From CAYVFC01 sp964450715 (GTDB taxonomy: Bacteria > Myxococcota_A > Polyangia > Polyangiales > JAFGIB01), in NCBI GenBank assembly GCA_964450715.1, contig CAYVFC010000057.1, positions 1-45,842 on the forward strand: a stretch of 45,842 nucleotides of DNA, in the 5' to 3' direction. A program made the position numbers and the translations under genes. How positions within the stretch are numbered: the first letter of the stretch is position 1; the number at the start of each line of letters is the position of its first letter. This document shows positions 1-9,707 of the stretch, piece by piece. Below the pieces are notes generated by a model. That model was not told the origin of the DNA. It worked only from the letters and a program-made list of their open reading frames with translations, and searched no databases.

Positions 1-1614
1 GCCGGAAGCGCAGGCCAGGGCGGCGAGGGCGGCGCGGCCGGCGAGGGCGGAACGGCCGGCGCCGATGCGGGCGCGGGCGGCGTCACCCCGGAGCAATACG
101 CGCAGGCGGCTGCCAGCCAGCTGTCGAGCAAGCTGCTGGTGGTCCTGATGGACTTCGCGGACAGCGAGTTCGTTCCCTCGGCCGAGCAGGCCCAGGCCGA
201 CTGGGCCGAGCTGCTGTTCGGCACCGAGATAAGCCAGGGCAACCATTTCTGGTACGAGGTGTCGCACGGCCAGTTCCAGCTCTTGCCGGCCGAGGAGAAC
301 GGGGGCACGCCGAACGACGGGGTGGTGCACGTCAAGCGGCCCGAGCTGCGGCCCACCTCGGCCGACGGGCAGCTGGTCATCGAGGACCAGGGCTGGTTCC
401 AGGACACGCTGGATCAGCTGGCCACCGACGGCGTGGTGGATTTCGCCTTCTTCGACACGGACGGAGACGGATCGCTCGGCAACACCGAGCTTGCCGTGCA
501 CCTGATCCTCAACATGGAGTACGAGAACATCGCCCTGGCGGCCGCACAGGCCAACATCCTGCTCGGCGACTGGATCACCACCACCGGCCACACCATCGCC
601 GGTACCGGGCCCATCCTGGAGCGCTTCGCGCGCGGCCAGTACAGGCAAATCGCGATCGGCGTGCACATGCACGAGCTGGCGCATCACATCTTCGACCTCG
701 ACCACTTCGTCGCGCCCACCGATCACGGGCTGATGGGTCAGGGCGCCTACGGCGGCAACAACGCCGTGCCCACCCACCTGGTCGGGTACAACAAGGTCAA
801 GTGCGGCTTTGCCTCCATGACCGATGTATCCGAGCCCGCCATTGGCATCGAGCTGCACAGCGCGCATACCGGGCAGTACAACCTCATCCGTATCCCGCTG
901 GCCAACGGCACCTTTCTGCTGCTGGAGAACCGCGAAGCGCGCGGCTACGACGCGTCGATCCCCTTCTGCGAGGGGCATACCGGCGGCCTGTTCGCCACGG
1001 TCACCAACACCCATCTGGTCCCGCTGGGCATCGCCACCCTCGAGTCCGAGCACGACCTCACCGACTACGACCCGCAGAGCTCCGAGGTCTGCGACACCTA
1101 CCTTGTGGCCGGGCACAACGAACCGTTCAGCATCGGCGGCTACACCATCAAGAACGTATCCCAGGCCGGGCCGGTCATGACCTTCGACCTGGAGAAGCTG
1201 CCCGTGGTGCCGGCCATCGAGCACTACAAATTCAACTACTGGGTGGACGATCCGGACCGCGAGGGCTACCGCAAGTGGCACACCCAGATGGCGGTTGAGA
1301 ACGGCTCGATCGACATCGACGCCTCGGGGTTCGTGGACGGCGACGATCCCACCGCTACTTTTACCATCAGCATGACCGCCTTCTACAACACCTTCGACCG
1401 GCAGAAGGTCAACTCGTACGCGAGCTGGAGCGAGTCCTCGGATTACCTCGAGCTGGAGATCCTGCCCATGACCCCGGGCGAGTTCCCGCTCGACGACACC
1501 ATCATCCGTTTCTCCCTGGTGCAGGGCGCCCCTTATTCCCCCACGGCCACCGTCAACGTGAGCCACCAGGGCTTCAACACCTCGTTCCGGTATATAAACC
1601 TGCCGAGCTACTGA
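1..1614 (+). CDS. M6-family zinc metalloprotease, 3' part (5' end outside window)
   Basis: The reading frame is open from base 1, so the gene enters from the left; a GTG at 139 is internal and not a credible start. The visible N-terminal part is a Gly/Ala stalk (AGSAGQGGEGGAAGEGG and on). The core that follows contains the zinc motif HELAHHIFDLDH at 670-705, which is HExxH plus a third His ligand as in M6 immune-inhibitor-A-like peptidases, followed by a GLMGQG Met-turn-like segment. A DTDGDGSLGNTEL acidic loop (about 457-495) looks like a calcium site. The last ~130 residues are probably a beta-sandwich. It is likely an exported, surface-tethered peptidase. The substrate is unknown, and the signal peptide or lipobox lies outside the window. 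Confidence 0.85.
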   Translation, partial: AGSAGQGGEGGAAGEGGTAGADAGAGGVTPEQYAQAAASQLSSKLLVVLMDFADSEFVPSAEQAQADWAELLFGTEISQGNHFWYEVSHGQFQLLPAEENGGTPNDGVVHVKRPELRPTSADGQLVIEDQGWFQDTLDQLATDGVVDFAFFDTDGDGSLGNTELAVHLILNMEYENIALAAAQANILLGDWITTTGHTIAGTGPILERFARGQYRQIAIGVHMHELAHHIFDLDHFVAPTDHGLMGQGAYGGNNAVPTHLVGYNKVKCGFASMTDVSEPAIGIELHSAHTGQYNLIRIPLANGTFLLLENREARGYDASIPFCEGHTGGLFATVTNTHLVPLGIATLESEHDLTDYDPQSSEVCDTYLVAGHNEPFSIGGYTIKNVSQAGPVMTFDLEKLPVVPAIEHYKFNYWVDDPDREGYRKWHTQMAVENGSIDIDASGFVDGDDPTATFTISMTAFYNTFDRQKVNSYASWSESSDYLELEILPMTPGEFPLDDTIIRFSLVQGAPYSPTATVNVSHQGFNTSFRYINLPSY

Positions 1615-1690
1615 GGAGCGGTGAACAGGGATAGATGCATCAGGCGATCGGAACCGAGAGAGATGAAGCGCGCGGATCGGGCAGGGTAGG

Positions 1691-3568
1691 GTGCGGTCGT
1701 TCTTGTTGACGCGGGTCGGAATGTTGGCCGCGCTCGCCGCGCTTCTGCTGGCGGTCGCGGTCGGGGGCGCCTCTCCGGCGCTTCTGCCCGAGGTGTACGC
1801 CAGAACGCTCTTGCCAGCGGCGGCCGGGACGGGCAGCGGGGTAGCGCTCCTGTACTGGATGGCCTACCGTCGCGGCGCGGTTCGGCTCGAACAGTTCTGC
1901 TGGCTGCTGGTGTCCCTCGGGCTCGGCAAGGCGCTGGTCTCCCTGGTGCTGCTCATCGAGCCCGGGGCGCTCGATCCGCGCCGCTTTGGCTACTGGATGC
2001 CGCTGCTGGCCGGGCCGGCGGCCGTGGTCTGGGCGGCCGCCTTTCTGGTCGAACGCAGGCTGGGGCGTACGCTTGCCCTGTTCAACGCGCTGCTGGGCGC
2101 GCTGGCGCTGGCCGCGGTGCTGGTCCACAACGCCGGGCTCTTCCACGGCGCGTTGCGCGGCGAGCATTTGCGGACCTGGAATGTCTACCACTACTACCTA
2201 GGCACCAAGTACTTCGCCGAGCTGGGCTACCAGGATCTGTACGCGGCCACCCTGGCCGCGGACGACGACTGGCAGGCGCACAAGGCCGCGCTTTCCGGGA
2301 GCGCGCGCGAGCGGGCCGATCGAGTCCAGGACTACAGCCACATCGACCGCACGCGCGACATGCGCACCTACCGGGTGGTGCCGCGCCGCGAGCAGACCCA
2401 GGGGTACGATCGCGGCGCCTTCAGCCCCGAGCGCTGGCAACATTTTGGGGAGGATACGCGCTGGCTGCGCTCGCGCTACCACGCCGAGGGCTGGCGTTCG
2501 GTGCTGACCGACTGGGGCCTGAACCCGACCCCGGTCTGGATCGCCATGGGCGAGGCGCTCGGTAACCGGATCGCGCTCGACAGTCCGGCATTTCTGCTCA
2601 TCGCCAACAGTGACCTGCCGCTGTTCGGGCTGATGTTCGTCGCGCTCTGGTGGGCCTTCGGATTGCGCGCGGCGCTGGTGGCTACCATCTGGATCAACGT
2701 CATCCACTTCAACCGCGGCAGGCTGGCCGGAGGATTTCTGCAGTACGACTGGCTGGCCAGCATGGTGGTGTCGCTCTCCCTCTTTCATCGCCGCCGTCCG
2801 GCGCTGGCCGGCGCCGCGCTCGGCTGGGCGGTGATGACCCGCGTGTTCCCGCTCTTGCTGGTCCTACCCTTGTTGGTGCGGGCGCCCTTCGATCTGCTGC
2901 GCGGCAGACAGGTTCCCGGGCTGGGGCCGCGCCTGGCGCGGCTGCGCCTGCTGGTGGGCCTGGGCACGGCTTGCCTCTTTCTCTTTCTCTTCTCGCAGAC
3001 CAACAGCCGGGACTGGCCCGCCTGGTCGGAATGGGTAGAAAAGATAACCCTGCACCGCGCAGCGCTCGACCTGGATCCCATGCAGATCGGCGTGGGCCGC
3101 CTGGTGCAGCACCGGCCCGCGGTCGACGACTTCTGGGCCTCGCGAGGCGCCGCCTCCTTTCCCGACCCGGCCGGCGACGCCGTTTCGGTCGCGCTCGGCC
3201 TGCGCATCGCGGGCGGCCTGCTGCTGCTCGGCGCGCTCTGGCGACGGCGGGACCGCGACGCGATGATCCTGATGCTCTTCGCCGTCTTTCTGGCGGTCAC
3301 TCTGACCCGCTACTACGCCAGCGCCTGGGTGCTGCTGTTCCTATTAGGGGCACACGACCGTTCGCAGCGCATCGCCTGGCCCTCGGCACTGGCCGGGACG
3401 CTGCTCTTCTGCCTGGCGGCCTGGTTTTACGCACCGGGCGCTCAGCCGGCCCGCTACTTCTGGGCGGGTTACCAGCTCTATGCCCTGGGGTGCCTGCTCT
3501 GCGCGGGCTACGCCGTTTCAACCTTTCTGGGGCGACGAAAGCCGCTCGCTCATGCTGGAGGCGAGTAA
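1691..3568 (+). CDS. Polytopic membrane protein, possible GT-C-type glycosyltransferase
   Basis: This 625-residue protein has roughly a dozen hydrophobic segments and a large polar loop at about residues 150-285. The loop contains the motif YHYYLGTKYFAELGY followed by many charged residues. That pattern (few N-terminal helices, a large extracytoplasmic loop, then many helices) resembles GT-C/GT87-like polyprenyl-phosphate-dependent glycosyltransferases, but I see no diagnostic DxD-type site, so the function is a guess. It starts at GTG 1691; the signal-anchor-like N-terminus MRSFLLTRVGMLAALAALLL supports this. Its last 51 bases overlap the 3' end of the convergent gene at 3518-6019. The gap to the upstream protease is 76 bases, so co-transcription is possible. 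Confidence 0.6.
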   Translation: MRSFLLTRVGMLAALAALLLAVAVGGASPALLPEVYARTLLPAAAGTGSGVALLYWMAYRRGAVRLEQFCWLLVSLGLGKALVSLVLLIEPGALDPRRFGYWMPLLAGPAAVVWAAAFLVERRLGRTLALFNALLGALALAAVLVHNAGLFHGALRGEHLRTWNVYHYYLGTKYFAELGYQDLYAATLAADDDWQAHKAALSGSARERADRVQDYSHIDRTRDMRTYRVVPRREQTQGYDRGAFSPERWQHFGEDTRWLRSRYHAEGWRSVLTDWGLNPTPVWIAMGEALGNRIALDSPAFLLIANSDLPLFGLMFVALWWAFGLRAALVATIWINVIHFNRGRLAGGFLQYDWLASMVVSLSLFHRRRPALAGAALGWAVMTRVFPLLLVLPLLVRAPFDLLRGRQVPGLGPRLARLRLLVGLGTACLFLFLFSQTNSRDWPAWSEWVEKITLHRAALDLDPMQIGVGRLVQHRPAVDDFWASRGAASFPDPAGDAVSVALGLRIAGGLLLLGALWRRRDRDAMILMLFAVFLAVTLTRYYASAWVLLFLLGAHDRSQRIAWPSALAGTLLFCLAAWFYAPGAQPARYFWAGYQLYALGCLLCAGYAVSTFLGRRKPLAHAGGE

Positions 3569-6019
3569 AAAGGCCAGCGCGTAGAGGCCGACGCCGGTGG
3601 CCAGGACGGCCGAGTAGCCGAGGGTGACCGACAGGGGGATAACCAGTACGGTAGCCAGCACCGAGCAGAAGCCGTTGATGCCGATGCACCAGGGCACCGC
3701 GGCCGGGTACCTGGCGTGGATCCAGCTCAACCCAGCCACGAAGGGCAGCCCCATGGCGATGCCCGCCGGGGCCACCAGTGCCATGGTCAGCAGCGACCGC
3801 GCCAGATCCCCGAGATGCCAGGTGGCCTCGATCAGCCAGGGCAAGGCCTGACTGGCCGCCACCAGCATCAGCACGATGGCGCCGGTTCCCAGCCAGGCTC
3901 GCTGGCGGCTGCCCGCCAGCACGCGTTCCGATCCCCAGGCCCCCAAGCCGCTGCTCACCAGCAGCGTGCAGAGCACCACCGCCAGCGCGCGGGTCTGATG
4001 GCCGAGATACATGCCGAAGCGGTTCAGCATCCAGACCTCGACCAGCAGGTAGGCCAGGCCCACGCAGGCGAAGAAGAGCGGAACCAGAAAGCGGGCGGCG
4101 ATGCCGCTCAGCTGCCGGTGGGTGCGCACCACCGGCAGCAGGATCAGCAGCAGCGACAGCGAGAGCATGGCGAACAGCAAGTTGCGCAGCATGATGATAT
4201 GCGACGAGTTGCGCCAGGTGTCCGACCGGTCGTAGCGGTGGACATCGAAGAAAAAAGGGCGGTCGTCGGTAGCCGGCTGGATGTTCCGGGGGTGAGCGTT
4301 GATGAAGCCGCTGGTATCTCCCCCGGCAACCTGGGCGAAGAAGTGGAAAAAATGGTTATAGATAGGGCTGCCGGGCAGGTACTGGAAGAGCACCGGCTTG
4401 TCGATGGCGAAATAGATGCTGTAAAAGAAGGGGTTAACCCCGCGGAAATGGGGAGGCGCCATGGTGCGTACCAGCGCGGAGAGCTCCCCTTCCGGGAAGG
4501 CGGTGCGCCGGACCAGCACGGCGTAGACGATCTGGTTGCTGACGATGGTGACGTTCCTTTCGGGGTGCCGCTCCCCCAGCCGTCGCAGCGCCCAGACCGC
4601 GGTGTTGGCCAGCCGCAGCGTTTCCGGTTCACCGAAACGGATGATGGAGAGAACTCCGCCCGGGTTCAAGCTCTTTAGGTAGTCGAGGAAGGCTTCCCGC
4701 GTGTAGAGGTTGTTCTCGTTCAGCGCCAGTGAGCCCGAGGCCAGTACCTGCTTGGTATCCACTCCGCTCAGCTGGATCAGATCGTAACGCCCCTTCTTCG
4801 CTCCGTGCACGAAGCTGCGCCCGTCCCGGTTGTAGAAACGCACCCGCGCATCCCGGCCCACGCCGCCCAGCCAGTCGTTGAACTTGCCCCTCACCAACCG
4901 GATCGAGTCGGGGTTGATCTCGACCACGTCCACGGAGCGGGCCCCGTGGTAGAGCGCGCACTGCAGGTCGGGACCGCCGCCCAGCCCGATGACCAGCACT
5001 CGCGGCCGCTTCCGGAAATAGCCGTGGGCGTAAACCGTCTCGCTGCAGAGCCGCGAGAGGTTGGAGCCGGCGCCGGCGGCCGAGGGTTGGACCTGCCGGC
5101 TGTCGCGTCCGTCCCAGCGCACCAGCATGGACCCCGCGGTGGAGTCCTGGGCATAGAACATGTAAGGGTAAGGGTCCTGCGCGTCGGGGACGTCGCTGAA
5201 GGCGAAGACCTCGATGCGCCCGGTGGCGTTCCAGCGGTCGTAGACCCGCTTCATCCGCGCCCCGATCTTATGGCTGAACTCCCGGATCAGCGCGACCTGT
5301 CCCGAGGGAGAGGGCTCCGGATGTACGAGGAATACCCGGTGCGAATAGAGCACGGTCAGCACCAGCAACGGTAGGGCGACCAGGGCGACGGTCCGCGGTC
5401 GCTTGCGTGCGGTCGGGTCGAGCCGTCGCAGATACAGCAGCGCCGCCAGCCAGACCAGCCCGGCCAGCAGTGCGAGCAGCAGCTGGCCGTCGAGCGGCCC
5501 CAGCAGCCAGAGCGGAACGAAACAGCCTAGGCCAGACCCGATCAGGTTGGCGGCATAGGCGCGTCCGGGCGCTCCGCCGGTCGAGGAGAGCGCCAGCGTT
5601 ACCACCACGGCCGCCGCTAGAAAGGGGAGGGTTAGGACGGGGGCGGCGAGCAGGGAGAACAGGCTTTCCGCTCTCAACCAGGGCGTCAAGCGCAGAAAGG
5701 CCGCCGGTGAGATGATGAAGACCGCCACGGCGGCGAGCGCCGCCCAGACCAGCATCCGCTCGACCCGGTCGGGATCGAGCCAGCGCGGAACCAGCGTGAC
5801 TAGGCTTCCGGCCGCGCCGAAACCGAGCAGCGCGATGCCCAGTATCACGTAGAGCAGGCTGGTGCTCACCGCGTAAGAGAGCACACGGGTCAGGTGGACC
5901 TCCAGCGCCAGGGTGGCCAGGCTGATGAGGGCGAGCGGCAGCAGGGCCACGGGGCGGCCGCTCGGGTACGGATCCTCCCCCGGGTGTGGGTTCGATTCGG
6001 ACACGTCCTCTGGGCTCAC
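3518..6019 (-). CDS. Membrane-fused spermidine-synthase-like protein
   Basis: The 833-residue protein has three parts: about six or seven membrane helices (residues 25-225), a soluble Rossmann methyltransferase/spermidine-synthase-like domain (about 320-500), and a second group of helices (about 600-825). The nucleotide-binding loop VLVIGLGGGPDL is at 341-352, followed by the acidic strand VDVVEINPD. The family usually has GGGDG and a catalytic Asp after the next strand (YDVIxxD); here these read GGGPD and YDLIQLSG, so the aminopropyltransferase active site looks altered. It starts at ATG 6019, eight bases after the stop of the AgmX-like gene, which suggests one operon. No polyamine genes are nearby. 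I would not call it a polyamine synthase. Confidence 0.75.
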   Translation of the reverse strand: MSPEDVSESNPHPGEDPYPSGRPVALLPLALISLATLALEVHLTRVLSYAVSTSLLYVILGIALLGFGAAGSLVTLVPRWLDPDRVERMLVWAALAAVAVFIISPAAFLRLTPWLRAESLFSLLAAPVLTLPFLAAAVVVTLALSSTGGAPGRAYAANLIGSGLGCFVPLWLLGPLDGQLLLALLAGLVWLAALLYLRRLDPTARKRPRTVALVALPLLVLTVLYSHRVFLVHPEPSPSGQVALIREFSHKIGARMKRVYDRWNATGRIEVFAFSDVPDAQDPYPYMFYAQDSTAGSMLVRWDGRDSRQVQPSAAGAGSNLSRLCSETVYAHGYFRKRPRVLVIGLGGGPDLQCALYHGARSVDVVEINPDSIRLVRGKFNDWLGGVGRDARVRFYNRDGRSFVHGAKKGRYDLIQLSGVDTKQVLASGSLALNENNLYTREAFLDYLKSLNPGGVLSIIRFGEPETLRLANTAVWALRRLGERHPERNVTIVSNQIVYAVLVRRTAFPEGELSALVRTMAPPHFRGVNPFFYSIYFAIDKPVLFQYLPGSPIYNHFFHFFAQVAGGDTSGFINAHPRNIQPATDDRPFFFDVHRYDRSDTWRNSSHIIMLRNLLFAMLSLSLLLILLPVVRTHRQLSGIAARFLVPLFFACVGLAYLLVEVWMLNRFGMYLGHQTRALAVVLCTLLVSSGLGAWGSERVLAGSRQRAWLGTGAIVLMLVAASQALPWLIEATWHLGDLARSLLTMALVAPAGIAMGLPFVAGLSWIHARYPAAVPWCIGINGFCSVLATVLVIPLSVTLGYSAVLATGVGLYALAFLLASSMSERLSSPQKG

Positions 6020-6027
6020 GTTCAGGG

Positions 6028-8280
6028 TTACTGGAAGACGAAGGGTAGCGAAACCCGGGCCGCCTTGCGCCTCGGCTTGGGAAAACCGGTCTTCTTGATA
6101 GCACTCGCCAGGCAGCTGGCAAAGGTCCGGCTCTTGATGGTTCCCCCGGCTCGCCTGGCGGCGCTCACCCGACCGTTGGTCTTGATGGTCCAGGACAGGA
6201 CCACCCGCCCCTTCAACCGCGGCCTCTGCCGTCGCGCTTTCGCGTAGCAGCGCTCCATTTCCGGGAATGCCTCCTCGGCTGCTTCCATCAACTCGCCCTG
6301 GTCGATCTTTCCGCCGCGCACGCGCAGCAGCTGGGAGACCATGCGCACGCTGCCCTGTTTCTCTTCGGCCCCGCCGGTCTCGGTCTCGGCCGCCTCGGCC
6401 TTCTGGTCGGTCGCGGCTTCTTCGGCGCTCTCGGCCTTGGCCGCCTCGGTCTCTTTCGCCTCGTCCGTCGCCGCCTCTTCCGCGCCAGCGGTCGTCGGTT
6501 CGGCCGCGGCACCCGGTTGTTCGCTTCCGGGCGCTGCGGCGCCGGTCTCGGCCGCCCCGGGTTGCGCTTCACCGCTTGCGGTCTCCACCGCGGTGGCCGC
6601 CTGCTTTGCCGGTTTCGCGAAATACTGCATGTAAACGAAGACGCCGCCCGCTACCAGCGCCAGCAGCCCCGCTCCGATCAGCAGCTTGGGTAGAGCGGAT
6701 TTGGGTTTGATGTCTATATCGTCGGGCAGAAGCGCCGCGTCCATGGCCGCGGGGGCGGCCGCCGGAGCAGCCGCGGCGGGCGTCACCCCCGCCGCAGCGG
6801 CAGCGACCTGCGGTTGTACGGCCTGCGCTCCCATCGCCTCGGGTGCGGTCCGTACCGGCGGCTGTTGCCTGGCGGGCAGCACCAAAGTCGGCGCTTCCGT
6901 CGCTGGAAACGGAGCGGGCGCCTGGGGCTCGCCGGTGGCCGGTGCCGGTTCGGGCGCGGGCGGCTTCATCTCCATGGCCTCGCCGTACAGCTCCTTGAGC
7001 TCCGGCGAGACGGCGTAGCCCACCAGGGTGGCGCCGCTCTGTACCGGCGGCGTTTTCGTATCGTCTGCTGCCTGACTTCCGACCCCGGGCATGGTCGTGG
7101 CCGGAGGCGTAAACCTTGGCTGCGCTCCCTGCGCCTGCCGCGGGGCGGACGCGGATACGGGCATGGGTGCTTGCGGTGGCACGGACGCGGGCTGCGCCGC
7201 CTCCGCCCGCGCGGCCTGCGCCACGGCCCCGTAGTCCCGCGTCGTCTGTTCGTCGAAGTTATGCGGAGGGCCGGACGCGGACCTCCACTCGTCCTGGGCC
7301 GGGCGCACAGCCTCCGGCGCCTGCATGGAGGCGGGATCGACGCCCATCAAGTGGTAGAGGCCTTCGCGGATGCTCATCGCCGCCGCATCGCCTCTCGCCG
7401 CCGCCGGGGATATCCACTGTAAAGCCTCGGCGTAGCGCTCCTCCTCCATGAACGCCTGGGCGAGCGCCTTGCGCCTGGCGTCCGTACCCGGCCCGTCCGG
7501 CGCCGCGGCGATGAACGCCGTCCACCTGCCCCCGAGCCGGGCCGGCCGCTCCGCCTCCGGTACCAGCGCTTCCAGTTCGTCGAGCGCCTGCTCATGGTCG
7601 GGCGCCAGGTTCAGCGCATGCTCGAGATAGGCGACGCTCTCCGCTCCGTCGGACACCTCGCCCAGCGCGCAGTAGAGGTCGGCCGCCCGCCTCGCGTCGT
7701 CGTCGCGGTTGCGCCCGGTGTACAGCTGCGCCAGCGCCGCGATCACCGTGACGTCCGGCTCGGCGTCCAGCACCTGCTCAAAGGCACCTATGGCCCCGTC
7801 CACGTTTCCGGTCTGCTCCGCCTGCACCGAGCCCAGCGCGCGAAAGACCGCCGCCCGGACCTCTGGCTCAGCCTCGGGCAGGGCCGCCAGCGCTAGCGCC
7901 TGCTCGCTCAGCATCGCTTCCAGCTGCACGAATTGACCCAGGTGCACCAGCGCGCTCTCGGCGCGCTGCATCGCCTTGAGATTGCGCGGATTGGCGGCCA
8001 CGCTCTGCGCGAACATCCTGGCCGCGCGTTCCGGGTCGCCCAGCATCTGGTCGGCCAGCTCACCGCTCTCGTACAGCGCCAGCGAGGCCGCGGCCGGGTC
8101 CACCGCGTTGCGCGCCCACTCCTGCAGCAGCTCGGTCACGTCCGCCAGGGTCTCCCGGTCACCGCTGGCCGCCAGCCAGTTGCGCGCATCGGGCAGCAGC
8201 TGCCGTATCCGCTGAAAAGCCGCGTTATCGTAAGGGCCCGCCTGCAGTATGCGAATGAGCTCCAGCGTCTGCGAATCCAT
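6028..8280 (-). CDS. TPR protein with TM segment and AgmX/PglI-type C-terminal domain
   Basis: This 750-residue protein starts with a TPR-like helical region (residues 1 to about 310). A Pro/Ala/Gln-rich linker (about 320-525) follows, then one membrane helix at about 530-554 (LIGAGLLALVAGGVFVYMQ), an Ala/Glu-rich periplasmic spacer, and a TonB-like C-terminal domain at about 643-750. The last domain has the AgmX/PglI pattern: a pair of Cys residues (MERCYAKARRQ and FASCLASAIKK) and the strand GRVVLSWTIKTNGRVSAA. In myxobacteria such proteins are linked to adventurous gliding and envelope machines (family knowledge). The predicted topology is a cytoplasmic TPR half and a periplasmic TonB-like end. 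It is first in an operon with the spermidine-synthase-like gene. Confidence 0.8.
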   Translation of the reverse strand: MDSQTLELIRILQAGPYDNAAFQRIRQLLPDARNWLAASGDRETLADVTELLQEWARNAVDPAAASLALYESGELADQMLGDPERAARMFAQSVAANPRNLKAMQRAESALVHLGQFVQLEAMLSEQALALAALPEAEPEVRAAVFRALGSVQAEQTGNVDGAIGAFEQVLDAEPDVTVIAALAQLYTGRNRDDDARRAADLYCALGEVSDGAESVAYLEHALNLAPDHEQALDELEALVPEAERPARLGGRWTAFIAAAPDGPGTDARRKALAQAFMEEERYAEALQWISPAAARGDAAAMSIREGLYHLMGVDPASMQAPEAVRPAQDEWRSASGPPHNFDEQTTRDYGAVAQAARAEAAQPASVPPQAPMPVSASAPRQAQGAQPRFTPPATTMPGVGSQAADDTKTPPVQSGATLVGYAVSPELKELYGEAMEMKPPAPEPAPATGEPQAPAPFPATEAPTLVLPARQQPPVRTAPEAMGAQAVQPQVAAAAAGVTPAAAAPAAAPAAMDAALLPDDIDIKPKSALPKLLIGAGLLALVAGGVFVYMQYFAKPAKQAATAVETASGEAQPGAAETGAAAPGSEQPGAAAEPTTAGAEEAATDEAKETEAAKAESAEEAATDQKAEAAETETGGAEEKQGSVRMVSQLLRVRGGKIDQGELMEAAEEAFPEMERCYAKARRQRPRLKGRVVLSWTIKTNGRVSAARRAGGTIKSRTFASCLASAIKKTGFPKPRRKAARVSLPFVFQ

Positions 8281-8484
8281 TCGCTTTGCATATCACGGAT
8301 CGCCGGGGGACTCCAAGTCGCAGCGACGTGCGAGCGAAAGCCTCGGTTCGCGGCGGAGGCGCACCGACTCGCCGCTGGGCTCCGCCGCCGCTCGCTGTCC
8401 ACTCCGTACCGAGCGCCCCCAGATAGGGGTGGAAATCTGGTTTATATTAATCGAAGTATCTCTCGCCGCCGCGTTAACGCGAAG

Positions 8485-8557
8485 ACGGGCGGGCGCGATG
8501 CCCGCCCCTACAGCGTTTTAAGCGCAGGAAGGTAGGGGAGGGGCTTGCCCCCTCCCG
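8485..8557. repeat. GC-rich palindromic (REP-like) element
   Basis: The element has two hairpins. The first is GGGCGGGC-GCGAT-GCCCGCCC at 8487-8507, a perfect 8-bp stem. The second is GGGGAGGGGC-TT-GCCCCCTCCC at 8535-8556, with one bulged C. The joining sequence CTACAGCGTTTTAAGCGC is close to CTACAGCGTCCGAAGCGC at 13675-13692. It lies in the 353-base divergent/convergent gap 8281-8633 between two minus-strand genes. The rest of that gap shows only a short AT-rich patch (8436-8452) upstream of the AgmX-like gene, and I see no small gene in it. Confidence 0.7.
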
Positions 8558-8633
8558 CGAATCAAAAACGGAACGGCCGCCGCGCCTCGGGCCGGGCTAC
8601 GGCGGCCGTAGGATCCGTTGCTACCGGTTAGCT

Positions 8634-9707
8634 TTAGCGCAACTTGATTTTCTTCTTGATGTCGATCTTGCCCTTCTTCTTCTTCCCGTCGGGAGTGGTG
8701 ACCTCGCCCTTGGCCTTCAGACTACCGCCGGCCGTGCCCTGGCTGGTGTCCGCGCCGCCCTTGGCGTCGAGCTTCAGCTTGATGCCGAACTTGCCCTTGC
8801 CGGACTTGCCCTTGGTTTGGCCCGGCGCGGGCTTCTTTTCCGTGGGCTTGGGCTTTGCCGCCGGCTCTTTCTTATCCGGCTTCTTCTTCTCGATGATCTT
8901 CGGCTTGATGATCTTCACGCGGGAAGCGGCCTTTACCTCGGTATCGGCCTCCTTGATCTCCTTGTCGATCAAGGTGTACCCCTCGTACTCCTTGAATGCC
9001 GTATCCACCTCGGGCAGGCGGGCGCTGAAGGAGCAGGTCTTGCGCATCTTCTTCTGCAGGTTCGCGTAGGCCCGGAACGCCTTTCTCAGCGCCGTCTTCT
9101 GCTTCTTGTAGCTCGCCTTTAGCTCTTTGATCGCGGCCTTGACCTTGTCCAGCTCGGCCTGCTTGGCCGTCCAGTCCGCGAACAGCTGCTGGCAGCGGTC
9201 GACGGTCTTCTGCTCGTCCTCGCCCAGCACCAGGCTGTCGCAGCCCAGCTTGCCGTACTCGGCCTCGATCTCCTTCACCGCCTTCTTGAGCGCGACGGCC
9301 GCCTTCTTCTGCTCCATTCCGGCCTTGCGGATTTGCGCCAGCTGCTTGACCATCTCGCCGTTCTTTTCCTTCAGCGAGTCCAGGTCCTTTTCGTACTTGG
9401 CGCAGGTCGCCAGGGGAGCGCACATCCGCTTCTTTTTCGCCGTGTCCATCCTGATCTTGGCCGCGAGCTTCCCCTTCTCGCCCTTCTTGCCGGACAGGGC
9501 TGCGGTAGCCTCGTCCTTCTGTTTCTTGAGCTCGTCCAGCTTGGCCTGCAGCTCCGCGATCTGCTTGTCGATCTCACCGAGCGAAGCCTCCTGGGCCGCG
9601 ATCTCCTTTTCCTTCTGCTGGCAGAGCTCCGGCAAGGGCTGCGCCAGCGCCGAACTGGAGAGCCCGAAGATCGCGCACGCCAGCGTACAGAACATCGCCT
9701 TATTCAT
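8634..9707 (-). CDS. Secreted coiled-coil protein with Lys-rich tail
   Basis: The 357-residue protein has a clear Sec signal peptide (MNKAMFCTLACAIFGLSSSALA, cleaved near residue 22). Residues ~30-235 are heptad-rich alternating Glu/Lys/Gln/Leu helix, almost certainly coiled coil, with paired cysteines spaced through it. The final ~100 residues are very Lys/Pro/Gly-rich and end in KKGKIDIKKKIKLR. A strong ribosome binding site (GGGAGG, 9715-9720 on the complement) sits seven bases before ATG 9707, which fixes the start. I recognise no family. A periplasmic structural role, or one binding nucleic acid or anionic polymer, is possible but unproven. It is transcribed alone as far as I can see; a REP-like repeat lies downstream. 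Confidence 0.75.
   Translation of the reverse strand: MNKAMFCTLACAIFGLSSSALAQPLPELCQQKEKEIAAQEASLGEIDKQIAELQAKLDELKKQKDEATAALSGKKGEKGKLAAKIRMDTAKKKRMCAPLATCAKYEKDLDSLKEKNGEMVKQLAQIRKAGMEQKKAAVALKKAVKEIEAEYGKLGCDSLVLGEDEQKTVDRCQQLFADWTAKQAELDKVKAAIKELKASYKKQKTALRKAFRAYANLQKKMRKTCSFSARLPEVDTAFKEYEGYTLIDKEIKEADTEVKAASRVKIIKPKIIEKKKPDKKEPAAKPKPTEKKPAPGQTKGKSGKGKFGIKLKLDAKGGADTSQGTAGGSLKAKGEVTTPDGKKKKGKIDIKKKIKLR

Noticed and set aside
3716..4678. 320-codon plus-strand frame inside the spermidine-synthase-like gene
   Set aside because: Gln/His/Arg-rich shadow typical of high-GC antisense frames; the minus strand has clear membrane and Rossmann motifs.
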